Source: Astragalus membranaceus (lineage: Eukaryota; Streptophyta; Magnoliopsida; Fabales; Fabaceae). Taken from it: a DNA stretch of 64,000 bases. A model generated the notes under the pieces. It searched no databases, was not told the DNA's origin, and saw only the letters and a program-made list of their open reading frames with translations. This document shows positions 23,301 through 33,611 of the stretch, piece by piece (position 1 is the first letter of the stretch; every line of letters starts with the position of its first letter). The position numbers and the translations under genes are program-made. The stretch spans positions 55,954,227-56,018,226 of the forward strand of contig CM076851.1 of the NCBI GenBank assembly GCA_039519185.1. The letters run 5' to 3'.

Positions 23301-25894
23301 TCAGCTTCTTCTGATAACAACTCTTGAATCTCATCATTGCCCAGAATCTTCTCCAAGTGGTCATTATCTTTATTGAATTGCTTTTGAACCACATGGTCAA
23401 GGGCAACCACAAAGGAACATTCCTCTGTGTTAGGTTCTGGATACTTGAGTGCGTTGAGGACGTTGAACTTGACTTCTTGGTCATTGACCCTCATGATTAA
23501 TTCTCCTTTCTGCACATCAATGAGTGTCCTTCCAGTGGCTAGAAATGGTCGCCCCAAGATGATAGGAACTTCCTTATCTGCATCAAAATCTAAAATAACA
23601 AAGTCCACTGGAAAAACAAATTTGTCAACTTTAATCAAAACATCTTCTAATATGCCTTCAGGATAAACTCTACTTTTGTCAGCTAATGTAAGACTTAAAG
23701 AAGTAGGTCTGGCAGTTCCTATACCAAGTTTTTCATAAATGGACTTGGGCATCAAGTTAATACTTTCCCCCAAGTCGCATAAAGCTTTGCCAAGGTAAAA
23801 GTCTCCAATGGAGCATGGTATAGTAAAACTGCCAGGATCTTTCAGTTTTCTAGGGAGTTTATTCTGCAAGATTAAGCTACATTCTTCAGTTAAAGCAATA
23901 GTTTCAAACTCCCCTAGCCTTCTTCGTTTGGTGATGATATCCTTTAGGAACTTGGCATAGTTTGGCATCTGCTGTAGAGCTTCAACCAAGGGAAGGTTTA
24001 TGTGTAGCTGTTTTAGCATCTCCATGAACTTGCTGAATTGCTTGTCTTCATGAGCTTTCTTTAGTCTTTGAGGGTAGGGTGGAGGAGGATATTCAGGTAC
24101 AAGCTTAGGAACAGTCTTGATTCCTGGTTCAGAGCTAGACGTTGTAACGTCTGGCTTAGACATCACAATATCTGGAATATTCTTCTCTTTTTCTCCACCT
24201 TCGTTTTTCTCTTTTTCCTTGTCTGGCACCTCAGATTCCTTAGGCATAGATGGTTCTGGATACTCAGTGCCACTTCTTAATGAGATAGCATTTACCTGTG
24301 CATTCACCACATCTTTACCATTTGGCTTTGATGAAGATGGTGTTTCAGTTGTGGATGGAAGAGATCCATTCTGTCTTTGAGTAAGAGCTGAGGCTATCTG
24401 TCCAATTTGGTTCTCCAAAGTTTTGATTGAAGACTCATGGGTCTGTAAGGTCGCCCTACAATCACTTATGAAAGTTTTCATCAAGGCTTCCAAATTGCTG
24501 TTGTTGTTATTCTGCGTATGCTGCTTTTGTTGTTGAGGGGGAAATCCTGGGGGTATTGCAGGAGCAGCATCGCTAGCATTCAAAGAATTGTTGTTCTTCC
24601 AACTAAAATTTGGGTGATTTCTCCAATTTGAATTGTAAAAGTTGGAGAAGGGACTGTTACCTTTGTTATGTGATACAAAGTTTACAGACTGAGGGTTATG
24701 GGGACACTCTTCGTAGACATGCCCTCCTTCACAATATACACACACTACTCCCCCAGATGGTGTTGGTTCAATAGCTGCAGCAGTCTGTGTTTCAGACGTT
24801 GCCACGTTTGGGGTACTCAAGTTTTTAATCATGTTGGTCAGAGAAGCAACCTGAGCAGATAGAGCAGTTACTTCACTTATCTCATGGACACCAGCCTTCT
24901 TTCCGGGAGTGAATCTATCAGAAGGCCAATGGGCATTGTGAGTGGCTATGTCTTCAATGAGTCTGCATGCCTCAGAGAAGGACATGTTTAATATGACACC
25001 GCCTGATGAAGCGTCAAGTATAAGCCTGGTAGGTTGATCTAGTCCATTATAAAAAGTCTCCATTTGAATAACTACGGGAATGCCATGGTGTGGGCACATT
25101 CTTAGTAATTCCTTCCATCTTTCCCAAGCCTCAAATAATGATTCCCCTTCCCTTTGTTTGAAGGAAGTGATGTCATTTCTTAACTTGGCATTTTTGTTGG
25201 GAGGGAAGTATTTTCCAAGAAATTTCTCTGCTAGCTCATCCCAAGTGTGAATTGAATTTGGCTCTAAGGAGTTCAACCAATTCTTGGCCTTATCCTTAAG
25301 AGAATATGGAAATAGCTTCAGTCGGAAGGCATCTTCTGAGACTCCAGGGATGACAAAGTTGCTACACACATCCAAAAATTGCCTTAGATGTGCATAAGGA
25401 TTTTCTTGAGGAAAACCCCCAAATTGCCCTGCAGTTTGCAGCATTTGGAACATCATTGGCTTGAATTCAAAGTGACCAGTATGAATAGGTGGTCTTGCGA
25501 TGCCTGTTTGTAAATGGGCAGGATTGAGTACGGCATAATCACGCATAGGCCTGTCTCTGTCATTGACCATGTCTTGTGGCCCTGCATTGATGAGTTGCTG
25601 TCTCTGCCAGTGTTCATCATCAACGTAGGTTTCTGTATGAGTTTGTGGTCCACGACCACGTCCTCCAGCATCAGAGTGCCTTCCTCCTCTTGGAGTGCGT
25701 CCACCTCTAGAGCTTCTACCACCAGTACCATGTTCAGACATGATTGGTGGCTGAAATTGCTGTTGTTGTTGCTGCCTTCTTAACCTTTGTTGTCTCCTTA
25801 GTCGCCTGAAGGTTCTTTCAGGTTCTGGATAGAATTCAGGTTCAGATCCACTCCCTGGTTCTGTTGAACTAGAGCTTGAACTGGAACTAAGCAT
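20330..25894 (-). CDS. Athila gag-pol polyprotein
   Basis: This 1854-residue polyprotein starts at ATG 25894. Gag core (about residues 110-330): FPQENPYAHLRQFLDVC and YNGLDQPTRLILDASSGG. Zinc knuckle near 382-400 (CVYCEGGHVYEECP). Protease near 705 with DLGESINLMP; many relatives have A where this has E after the catalytic D-L-G. RT about 1020-1220 with FMDDFSVYG near 1158. RNase H about 1300-1420 (CDVSDYAVGAVLG, TDHSAIKYL). Integrase with HHCC zinc finger near 1541-1580 (CDKCQRTG) and D-D-E residues in WGMDFMG, ISDEGSHF and HPQTSGQAEISNREI. A single unbroken frame of this length, with catalytic residues present, suggests recent activity. Only the last about 40 codons are shifted out of frame. 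Confidence 0.93.
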   Translation of the reverse strand: MLSSSSSSSSTEPGSGSEPEFYPEPERTFRRLRRQQRLRRQQQQQQFQPPIMSEHGTGGRSSRGGRTPRGGRHSDAGGRGRGPQTHTETYVDDEHWQRQQLINAGPQDMVNDRDRPMRDYAVLNPAHLQTGIARPPIHTGHFEFKPMMFQMLQTAGQFGGFPQENPYAHLRQFLDVCSNFVIPGVSEDAFRLKLFPYSLKDKAKNWLNSLEPNSIHTWDELAEKFLGKYFPPNKNAKLRNDITSFKQREGESLFEAWERWKELLRMCPHHGIPVVIQMETFYNGLDQPTRLILDASSGGVILNMSFSEACRLIEDIATHNAHWPSDRFTPGKKAGVHEISEVTALSAQVASLTNMIKNLSTPNVATSETQTAAAIEPTPSGGVVCVYCEGGHVYEECPHNPQSVNFVSHNKGNSPFSNFYNSNWRNHPNFSWKNNNSLNASDAAPAIPPGFPPQQQKQHTQNNNNSNLEALMKTFISDCRATLQTHESSIKTLENQIGQIASALTQRQNGSLPSTTETPSSSKPNGKDVVNAQVNAISLRSGTEYPEPSMPKESEVPDKEKEKNEGGEKEKNIPDIVMSKPDVTTSSSEPGIKTVPKLVPEYPPPPYPQRLKKAHEDKQFSKFMEMLKQLHINLPLVEALQQMPNYAKFLKDIITKRRRLGEFETIALTEECSLILQNKLPRKLKDPGSFTIPCSIGDFYLGKALCDLGESINLMPKSIYEKLGIGTARPTSLSLTLADKSRVYPEGILEDVLIKVDKFVFPVDFVILDFDADKEVPIILGRPFLATGRTLIDVQKGELIMRVNDQEVKFNVLNALKYPEPNTEECSFVVALDHVVQKQFNKDNDHLEKILGNDEIQELLSEEADPLNVTTSTTDVVTSDSPVPRAWTKKYESLGQEDSNLKKIVPSIEEPPTLELKVLPDHLKYAFLGENDSLPVIISSNLSQEQESDLISTLKRHKKAIGWQMADIKGISPTICMHRIVLEENAKNSIEGQRRLNPIMKEVVKKEIIKWLDAGIIYPISDSSWVSPVQCVPKKGGVTVVTNDKNELIPTRTVTGWRICMDYRKLNKATKKDHFPLPFIDPMLDRLAGKEFYCFLDGYSGYNQIAIVPEDQEKTTFTCPYGTFAFRRMPFGLCNAPATFQRCMMALFSDFIEKSMEVFMDDFSVYGDSYKACLDNLEGVLIRCEETNLVLNWEKCHFMVQEGIVLGHKISKKGLEVDKAKIDVIDKLPPLTTVKGIRSFLGHAGFYRRFIKDFSKISKPLCLLLQRDNVFNFDEHCHEAFQKLKTALVTAPVIVTPDWSKPFELMCDVSDYAVGAVLGQRYGKIFHSIYYASKTLDDAQLNYTVTEKELLAVVFAFDKFRSYLVGAKVIVFTDHSAIKYLISKKDAKPRLIRWVLLLQEFDLEIHDKKGVENQVADHLSRLENVDAGTGAEEIKENFPDEKLLTVATVAEDVTTSMTISSNVITSDATAPWYADIVNFLVSKIVPVDFNHQQRKKFFHTVKHYFWDEPYLYKMCQDQLLRRCLAEEEQLHVLQQCHASPYGGHFGGTRTAAKVLQSGYYWPTLFKDAHELVKSCDKCQRTGNISNKQEMPLTNILEVELFDVWGMDFMGPFPMSHGNLYILVAVDYVSKWVEAIALPNNEAKSVSKFLKQNIFTRFGTPRAIISDEGSHFCNKLIENLLAKYGVKHKIATAYHPQTSGQAEISNREIKRILEKMVGPNRKDWSLHLDDALWAYRTAFKTPLGMSPYKLVFGKACHLPIELQHKAHWALKQLNLDHSKAGEARLLQLNELDEFRHTAYENSKMYKEKTKKWHDQKIQRRELVEGQAVLLFNSRLKLFPGKLKSRWSGPFKLVKV

Positions 25895-26003
25895 ACGCTG
25901 TAACGTTTACCTGTTCACTCACAAACACAACAAACAACACAGCAGAATTTTTTTTTTTTTTTAGTGTTTTAATTCTTGTTGAACAATAAAAGTTAAATAC
26001 AAT

Positions 26004-26020
26004 CCCCGGCAACGGCGCCA
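26004..26020 (-). other. Athila primer binding site (tRNA-Asp)
   Basis: The plus strand reads CCCCGGCAACGGCGCCA, identical to the 3' end expected of plant tRNA-Asp including CCA. It sits six bases from the 5' LTR, as is usual for Athila elements. Confidence 0.92.
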
Positions 26021-26026
26021 AAAACT

Positions 26027-27522
26027 TGTTTGCGCTCGTGTGTGCTATAATCGCAATATCAGTGCAAGTATACACGTCGTACAAGTAATAAAGTGGATAA
26101 AAGTAAGAGATCGTTCCCACGAGGATTGATTAACTTTCAGAATTCAAGTCTTTAAAACACAAGTGAAACAAGTAACAAATCGGCACTAAAAGTTGGTATC
26201 AAGACTAATAACATAAATAAAGCAAGTGAACAAGAAGTGGTTGTGAATATGGAATAGTATGAGTTGGATTGCTACATGCAAGTAAATCTCCTCTAGTCAC
26301 ACGTTATAACGTTTATACGTTATTACGTACAAATGCTATGTTGCATAGACGTTATAACGTTTGAACGCTGTTGCAAAAGAGCTGTGCTTTTCAGTCACAA
26401 AACGTCAGAGCTTCAAGTACTAGAATTCCTATGTCTAGGTTCTAAGTAGGCCTACTCCTGTATTTTAAGTTCCCACAGCAATGTCCTATGAACTATTATC
26501 CATTCTATGTCTAGACTTAGATAAAAATGCCTAAATGTCTTTAGTGCACCTTTTCATTCACATAAATCTTTAAGTTCTTTTCATAGACCATGTCTGTACC
26601 TATGAATCTACTTATTTTAAGTGATCAGTTCAAAACAAGTTTGGAAATATTAACATGCAAAGATTTAAAACGCATAATCATCAATACTTCATAACATTAA
26701 ACTAGAGGTTCATTACATGCAAAACAACAACCCAACTACCAATGTTTAGCTCATGATGAGCATCCTTACAGAAATAAGAGGAGTTAAAATCCAAATACCG
26801 TACATAGAGAAAAGAAGACTAAACGCAAAAGATACGCCTAGGTGGCCTTCCTTCATGCACGCTGTAAAGACGTTACAACGTCTGAGCCTTACAGTAATGG
26901 TTGCGAATGAAGATGGAACTTGGGGCCTTGAGAAAATTTAAAATGAAGAAGTCTGTGTCCAGAACTTCTTTTAGAAAAACTATCTCTGAAAAATGGAGGA
27001 AGGTGGATGATGAATGGAGTCGTGTGTAATCCGCATGGTGCACCCTTGCCTTTTTGTAGAGAGAGAATAGCCATGGTCAAAAGAGGTCACATGCTTGCTG
27101 ATGTCATTCCCCACCTTCCAAGTTTGCTTGCGAGTTGACTCTGCCCTGAAGTGACACCGCACTGCTACAGTGCGTCAGCCGTGTCAGCGCTGAGGAGAGA
27201 GAAGATCTTCTTCATTTCCAGATCTTTGACCATCACTACATGCGCGCCAAAATGAGATATTATTTTCTTGCTTTGATGCCCTTCTTCAGACGTGATGAGA
27301 GACGTTGCCACATTTGGATTACTGCACAAACACAAGAAGCATCAAAACGCTCACAAAGGCGCCAATTGGCACCAAAATGCCTAGAACTTGTAATTTAGCC
27401 CCTTTCTAACTAAAAGCAATAAACTAACAGAAACTTTACTAGAAACAACCTACTATTGCCAGAGAGCTTGCATGATTTAACTTTGAATAAGTATAAATAA
27501 CTCATATAAATATGAGTTATCA
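26027..27522 (-). repeat. Athila 5' LTR
   Basis: This is the partner of 14765-16259, 1496 bp with the same ends. It is followed on the plus strand by the GACCT duplication at 27523-27527. It contains three full palindrome copies. On the minus strand transcription of the element would start in this LTR. I did not assign a TATA box. Confidence 0.96.
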
Positions 27523-27527
27523 GACCT

Positions 27528-30500
27528 CCGCGCCCGGTCGCCCCTCAAATAGGCCGCCTTTGGCATTTGGCGACAACAACTTACTCGATGGGAAACCAAA
27601 TAAGTACGTCCCGCTGATCGTCACTGCAGTAATGGCTAATGTCGAAGTCAGAAGAATCTTGGTCGATCGGGGGAGCTCAGCCGATATGATCTTCGAAGAC
27701 CTCCTCGATGTCTTGAGAATACCCAGGAGCGAGCTGACGTCCTATCGGGGATCTGACCTGATAGGTTTCAACGGATCATCCACCACACCCCTTGGAATGA
27801 TGGAACTTATGGTAACCTTTGGGGACGACAGCGGGGAGAAACCCAAATGCAGAACCGTGAAAGTAAACTTCTTGGTGTTACCATGTAAGTCGGTTTACCA
27901 ATGTATCGTCGGTCGTCCCACTTTGGGAAAGTTAGAGGCCGTAACCTCGACCGTTCATTTAAAAATGAAATTCTATTCAGACAGCAATGACGTGGTCACC
28001 GTTCCTGCGGATCTTCAAGCCGCTCGACGATGCCACTTCATAAGCATGAAGGAACAAGGAGAGCATGAAACGAGAAAGACGATCGCCGTGAATAAGGGCG
28101 GGAGTCTAGTCAATGTAGCCGATCTAGATGCCCGCTACGACCCGGACAGTGACGCAGAAGAAGGAGATGATGATCTAACTCGATAACTCAAGAAAAGAAT
28201 TAAAAGACCAGAGCCGGACGGCGAACTCGTCCAAATACAGCTAGGGGACGACCCAGAGAAGACAGTAGCAATGGGAAACGACCTTCCCCCAGAGGTCCGA
28301 GATCAGTTAGTCCAGTGCTTGAGAGAACACGCTGATGTATTCGCTTGGAGTGCTGCGAACATGCCAGGCGTTCCGCCAGAGGTGGCGTGTCACCATCTGG
28401 CCGTTAGTCCCACTGCGAAATGGGTCGCCCAAAGAAGAAGGATGCAGAGTGAGGAGAAAGGACAGGCCGCCAGTAAAGCGGTCGGTGATTTGCTGGAATC
28501 TGGGTTTATCAAAGAAATCAAGTACACAACATGGCTATCCAACGTCGTTTTGGGCAAGAAAGCCAATGGGAAATGGCGCATGTGCGTCGACTATACAGAT
28601 CTTAACCGGGCATGCCCTAAAGACGCGTTTCTGGTGCCTAGTGTGGACCGGTTAGTAGATAGCGCAAACGGGTTTAGATTACTCTCATTTTTGGATGCTT
28701 ACTCGGGTTGCAACCAGATCACAATGCATCCACCCGATCAGGAAAAGACGGCCTTCATGACCGCAAGAGGGAACTACTGTTACCTAGTCATGCCCTTCGG
28801 ATTGAAGAATGCGGGGGCAACGTACCAGAGAATGATGAGTAGGGGTTTTCAAGCACAGATCGGCAGAACGGTCGAAGTCTACTTAGACGACATGATCATT
28901 AAAAGCAAACAAGACCTTGATCATGTGGCCGACATTAGAGAGGTATTTATGGAAGCCCGCAAGAACTCACTGAAGCTAAATCCTGAGAAATGCACGTTCG
29001 GAGTCAGGGCGGGCAAGTTCTTGGGGTTCTATTTGACAGAGCGGGGGATTGAGGCGAATCCAGATAAATGCAGGGCTGTGACTGAAATGAAGTCGCCCAC
29101 CAGTAAAAAAGAGATCCAGAAGCTGAATGGAATGATAGCCGCACTCTCACGATTTATTTCAAAGGCGGCCAGCAAGTCTCTCCCGCTCTTCAAACTGCTT
29201 AAGAAGGAGGCAAAGTTCGAGTGGTCGCCCGAGTGCGACCAAGCTCTAGATCAGTTGAAAAAGGTTCTCTTGCAGCCACCCATCTTGACTACTCCAGGGC
29301 CCGGAGAAACGTTATACCTATATCTCTCCATTAGTGACGAAGCCCTAGCAGCCGTGCATGTACGGGAGGACGGGGAAAAACAGAACCCCGTATATTTTGT
29401 GAGCAAAGCACTCCAGGGACCAAAGCTCAGGTACCAAAGGATCGAGAAGTTAGCCCTGGCACTAATTGTGGCAGCCCGAAGGCTGAGATCATATTTCGTG
29501 GCTCACCAGATCGTCCTCAGAACGGATCAGCCCATTCGACAGATCTTGCATCGACCTGACCTAGCAGGAAGAATGATCAAGTGGGCAGTAGAGCTCTCAG
29601 AGTTCGGCGTCAAATATGAAACAAGAACGGCCACCAAAGCACAAATCCTGGCAGACTTCATAACAGAGATGACCTCGATCCAGGAAGAAGGGCCTGAGCC
29701 GACTTGGACGTTGTATGTGGACGGCTCCTCAAACAGTAAAGGGAGCGGGGCTGCTTTGATCCTAGAAAGCCCAGAAGGGACGACGGTAGAGGTTTTGTTA
29801 ACATTCTCCTTTTCCACTTCAAATAATCAGGCAGAGTACGAAGCGTGCATTGCAGGACTCATGCTCGCTAAGGAATTCAAAGCACAACGGGTCGAGCTTC
29901 GCTCTGACTCTCTGTTAGTAGTATCCCAGATTGGAGAGGCATATGATGCCAAAGATGAAGTTTTGCAGAGGTACCTCGCGAAGGTACGAGAACTGCTCGA
30001 GCAGTTCGAAAGCGCAGAAGTCCGACACATCCCTAGATCGGAAAATGCAAGGGCGGACGTGCTCTCGAAACTGGCGAGCACAAAGACCCCAGGGAACCAC
30101 AGGAGCGTAATCCAGAAGATACTCCCTCAACCCAGCGTCCGATTAGAAACAGTCCCAATCACGAATGTCTGCACGATTGATCAGGGCGAGACTTGGATCG
30201 ATCCCATCCTAAAGTACATCGTGCTGGGGGAGGAGCAGAACGACCCAAAGAAGTCAGCTCTCACGCGTAGGCGGGCATCGTCCTACTCGGTAATTGAAGG
30301 CAAACTGTTTCGCAAAGGATTCTCGGCACCATTACTAAAGTGTCTGACGCCACATGAGGCCGATTACGTATTGAGAGAAATCCACGAAGGCATATGTGGA
30401 AATCACCTGGGGGCACGAGCACTAGCTAAGAAGGCACTAAGGGCTGGGTACTATTGGCCCACGATGGAGGGCGATGCAAACGAGCTAGTAAAAAGATGTG

Positions 30501-30908
30501 ATAAGTGCCAAAGGCACGCAGATGTGCACATCGCCCCTCCGGTCGAACTTAACTCAATGACCGCTCCATGGCCGTTCGCCTGGTGGGGAATCGACCTTTT
30601 GGCGACTCAGAGAAGAGCTCGATTTGGTAGAAGAACTCCGCACCAAAGCGTCATTGAAAGAAGCACTTGTGAAACAAGGGATGGCGACAAAATACAATTC
30701 AAAGGTCATCCCTAGGGAATTCACCGTCGGCCAGCTCGTCCTCAGGAGAGCGACAGTAGGACAAAGGTTCGCAGCTCAAGGTAAACTCTCCCCGAACTGG
30801 GAAGGGCCTTACCGGGTCGTCTCGAGGACGGGGAAGGGCGCCTACCAACTTCAAACCATGGGAGGCGGAGCAGTTCCGAGGCCATGGAATGCGGCCAACC
30901 TCAGGTGA
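27528..30908 (+). pseudogene. Tat pol: protease, RT, two RNases H, truncated integrase
   Basis: The frame continues from 14759. Protease shows VDRGSSADM near 27663. An in-frame TAA at 28184-28186 follows (CAA to TAA would explain it). The RT runs about 28270-29150, with YLDDMIIKS near 28881 in the place of the usual YxDD. A gypsy RNase H follows (about 29310-29650). A second, archaeal-type RNase H (LYVDGSSNSKGSG near 29711, NNQAEYEACIAGL, LRSDSLLV, ENARADVLSKLA) marks the Tat lineage. Integrase has its zinc finger (HLGARAL...CDKCQRHA, about 30401-30520). After GIDLL near 30601 the D-D-E core is missing, and the sequence jumps to the C-terminal domain (LSPNWEGPYRVVSRTGKGAY) in another frame, ending at 30908. 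The loss removes the catalytic core, so this copy cannot integrate by itself. Confidence 0.88.
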
Positions 30909-31508
30909 TACTCCATTTAAATTTTGTGCCTGAATTCAATTGTAACTCTATCATTGACACTTTTTGAATTGAATAAAGCAAGTACACTGGGCGGGACACT
31001 CTTTTCCCAATGGGTTTTTATTGAGGCCCGCCCGGCCATCTGCGCAGATGGAATATTTTTATATGTTGTCTCATCCTTCTATGTTTTCCATAACAGATTC
31101 ATTAACCGCCAGGCGGGTTAAAATCAAACCGAGTTTGATAAACCACTGAGCGGGTTCGAAGATACTTAGTCGATCTAAGCCACACACGAAGCGACCTTAA
31201 TCGAAAGTTGCACCCCAAGGGCGAGTTAAGTCTGGGCACGAAGCCTAGTAAGCTGCCTAAAGGCTAAAAGACGAATTAAACATAACGAAGCGACCACAAT
31301 CGAGAGTCACACTCCCAAGGGCGAGTTAAATCTAGATACGAAGTCTAGTAAACTGCCCGAGGGATAATATACGAGTTAAACAGAACGAGCAAAATAAATT
31401 TCAAAACCAAGCATTGGTAAAGTACATATTACAAAAACAGAACGACTTAAAGGCCGCCCAATAGAAATGTTTCAGAAAAATACTTGGAGCATATTACAAG
31501 TTTCAAGA
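30909..31508 (+). other. Tat 3' region before the antisense ORF
   Basis: About 600 bases show no coding frame. They contain near-repeats of AACGAAGCGACC...AATCGA and CCAAGGGCGAGTTAA (about 31187-31240 and 31280-31335), giving a diffuse tandem pattern of about 93 bases. It is likely the untranslated region between pol and the antisense ORF. Confidence 0.6.
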
Positions 31509-33611
31509 TTAATGAGGACGGTCAAATACAACAACTTCTTCCACCACGACGTTTCCCTGCTCGTCCTCCTCGGCGGGTTGAATGATTCGACCATTTACAT
31601 GAGAGTGGAAGAAGTTGATGATTTTGGGGTCGAGCTCTAGATCCGGGTAGACACACCGCACCTGAGCCAGAGCCTCGTCAAACCGCCCCCGGCAAATTGT
31701 AACGGTTGATTGGACGAGTCGATCATATTCTGCAGCGGCCTCCTCCTGCTCTTTCCGTAACGCCTCGATGGTCTTTCGCATCTCAGCAGCCTCATTGTTC
31801 AACCCACCAACCTCGCCTGACAGCTCCTTAACCCTGCCCACTTCAAGCTGGACCCTCTTCTCGGCTTCGGATAAAGCAGCCAGGGCATCATCCCGCTCTT
31901 TGGTGGTGGTAATGAGCGTCTTCCTGACGTCAGCAAGGGCATCAGTAGTGGGTTGGAGTGCGGCCTCCGACTCTTGCAGTTTCTTCTTGGTGGACTCCAA
32001 CTCCTCCCGCACCTCTGAGATATAAGCATAAGCACGACTTAGCTTATCAGTTTTGTCTAAGTTATCACTCTCCAACCATAAATTGTGGGCGAGGAGAATA
32101 TTACCTTTGGTCCGCTCCGTCTCTGCCTGCTTCAACTGGGCAATCAGGGAGACCCAGCCTTGGCCACCTCGGCCACAAATAGAAGGGGGTCCTCACGAAA
32201 ACCACTGATGATGTCCGCCTCAAACATCTCGTCCAAATCAAACCCCGACCCAGGACTCTTTTGAGGCCCCTTATGAGCCCTGGACTTCTTAAGGACCGGG
32301 TCTTCCCGAGTCAGATCGACGGTAGGAGGAGTGCGACCACTCTTAGCCCCATCAAGAGGTGTGCTGCCCTCCCCTCCTCCAACAGCCACGGTGTCCTCAG
32401 GAACCGGGGAAAGGTTAGCAGTAGAGGAAGACGGGCCGGAATGGGGCTTTCTTCCCTTCTTAGCTTTCTTCATCAACTCGGCAAACCCTAGACCGGCCAT
32501 TTCACCTGCGAAGAAGGATAGAATACGATTAAAAAAAATTGATGGGCCGACCACCCATACCAAGGGCGACTTTGAACTCAGCATCGTTGGCCGTTTTCAC
32601 CAACTGGTAACACTTGATCAGGCCGTCCTCCATCCACGAAGCTAAGTTCTTAAGCAGCCTCAAAGTCTCAGTATTCTCCTCCCTGAGCTGACATCGGGTC
32701 CTATAGGTGGCAGGCATGCGGCGAAAGTGGGCATACATCCATGCTGTGGGATACTTCATGCTGGTTACTCGCCCCCAAGCATCCAGCGACCCGACCATCT
32801 TTTGGGACTCCTCACAAACGGGAACTACCCATAGGAAAGAATATTTCCAGGGTTTGAGCGAGTCAGAGAAAGGCTTGAATATTTTGTAGTCCGACTGGGC
32901 CTTCAGACTCAGATGCTCCCACCAGTTGCGATTGCTGCCCGGCTCCGGTCGCCTGCTCGTCTCAAAAATTTTAAAAAACGTCTGCCAGGTGCACTCTCAC
33001 TCCATTACCCTCAACAACTGCTCGAACACCTTGATGAAGGCCCATGAGCTCGGGTGTAACTGCGAGGGAGCGACCCCTAGATAGCGGAGAATAGTGCGTT
33101 GAAAACAGGAAAACGGCGGACAGATCCCGATATCGCAAAGTACGGTCGCATACATGGTAAACTTGAGAGTGGACGGAATCATAGCTACGTTTTCTGTTGG
33201 AGAAGGGCCTTCGACCGCCCATATCTGACCCGGGTCACCAACGAATCTAGCGAAAACGGTAAGACTTCATCTTCAGGTTTAAAGATCGAAGGTACCCGGC
33301 CTAGCACGGCCGATGAGATCCATGAACGGTCTTCCCCTAATACCCCTCTCCAGTCGGGTTCCCTTCCTCCGACGAACGACTGGATAACCGGCTCCGAATG
33401 AGCCGAGGAAGTAGAGGGTGGATCATGACTCTCCTCTTCCGGGAAACACGCAAGGCGAGTGATCTCCGGATCGAACCCCTCCACCGGGGGCGTTGAACTA
33501 AACCCGCTCTCAAACAGACCGATTTGTAGATGTGCGAGAGCTGGAGGACGGATCCGTCGAAGAAGGTGGCGGGCTACCGGTTACGCGGGCGGTTAGCATC
33601 GCCTGCGCCAT
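31509..33611 (-). pseudogene. Antisense ORF of the Tat element, broken
   Basis: It runs opposite to gag-pol, as in Retand-like elements. It likely starts at ATG 33611 (MAQAML). The N-terminal half resembles the 'putative gypsy type transposon' domain (CPPFSCFQRTILRYLGVAPSQL near 33080-33125, WVVPVCEES near 32810-32840, WMYAHFRRMP near 32710-32740). The C-terminal half is a long coiled coil (KERDDALAALSEAEKRVQLE and onward, about 31700-32050), ending in acidic residues. Breaks: shifts near 33530, 33185 and 32155, and an in-frame TGA at 32997-32999. One apparent break is probably an intron: 32560 down to 32506 begins GTATGG, is T-rich and ends TTCTTCGCAG, and removing it keeps the frame. The function is unknown. 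Confidence 0.72.
32506..32560 (-). other. Probable 55-nt intron in the antisense ORF
   Basis: On the minus strand it has a GT donor (GTATGG), a T-rich tract and a CAG acceptor (TTCTTCGCAG). Joining the flanks leaves one open frame through the residues KVALGEMAGLGF. Unspliced, the frame meets a stop at 32529. The length is at the short end for plant introns, so it is a prediction only. Confidence 0.5.

Larger units (their letters stand above)
15038..26884. repeat. Dispersed palindrome family CAGACGT-N4-ACGTCTG in Athila
   Basis: Copies, with arms of 5-7 bases and a variable 4-base centre, begin near 15038, 15086, 15606, 16921, 16942, 16996, 17016, 17515, 17869, 18201, 18861, 20064, 21496, 21527, 22084, 23257, 23280, 24137, 24793, 26300, 26348 and 26869. 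A decayed copy lies at 24158 and a half copy at 25896. Centres on the plus strand include TATA, TGTA, TACA, AATC, GGTA, TATC, GACA and TGCC, while the ACGT arms hold. Seven copies are in gag-pol and three in the third ORF. Six of seven in gag-pol read D/N-V-x-T-S. I found none outside the element. Confidence 0.9.
14765..27522 (-). mobile_element. Athila-type Ty3/gypsy element with third ORF
   Basis: This 12.76-kb element has LTRs of 1495 and 1496 bp differing at about seven places by eye (near 0.5%), so the insertion is young. On the minus strand the order is 5' LTR (26027-27522), tRNA-Asp primer site, gag-pol, third ORF, polypurine tract and 3' LTR (14765-16259). The gag core, the tRNA-Asp primer and an ORF between pol and the 3' LTR are hallmarks of the Athila lineage. 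Coding breaks are few: one frameshift near the end of pol and one stop in the third ORF. The element carries about twenty copies of a palindrome described separately. It inserted into the gag-protease junction of the Tat element. Confidence 0.95.

Noticed and set aside
15038..26884. The Athila palindromes as a CRISPR or phage-type regular repeat
   Set aside because: The spacing is irregular and copies lie inside retrotransposon ORFs.
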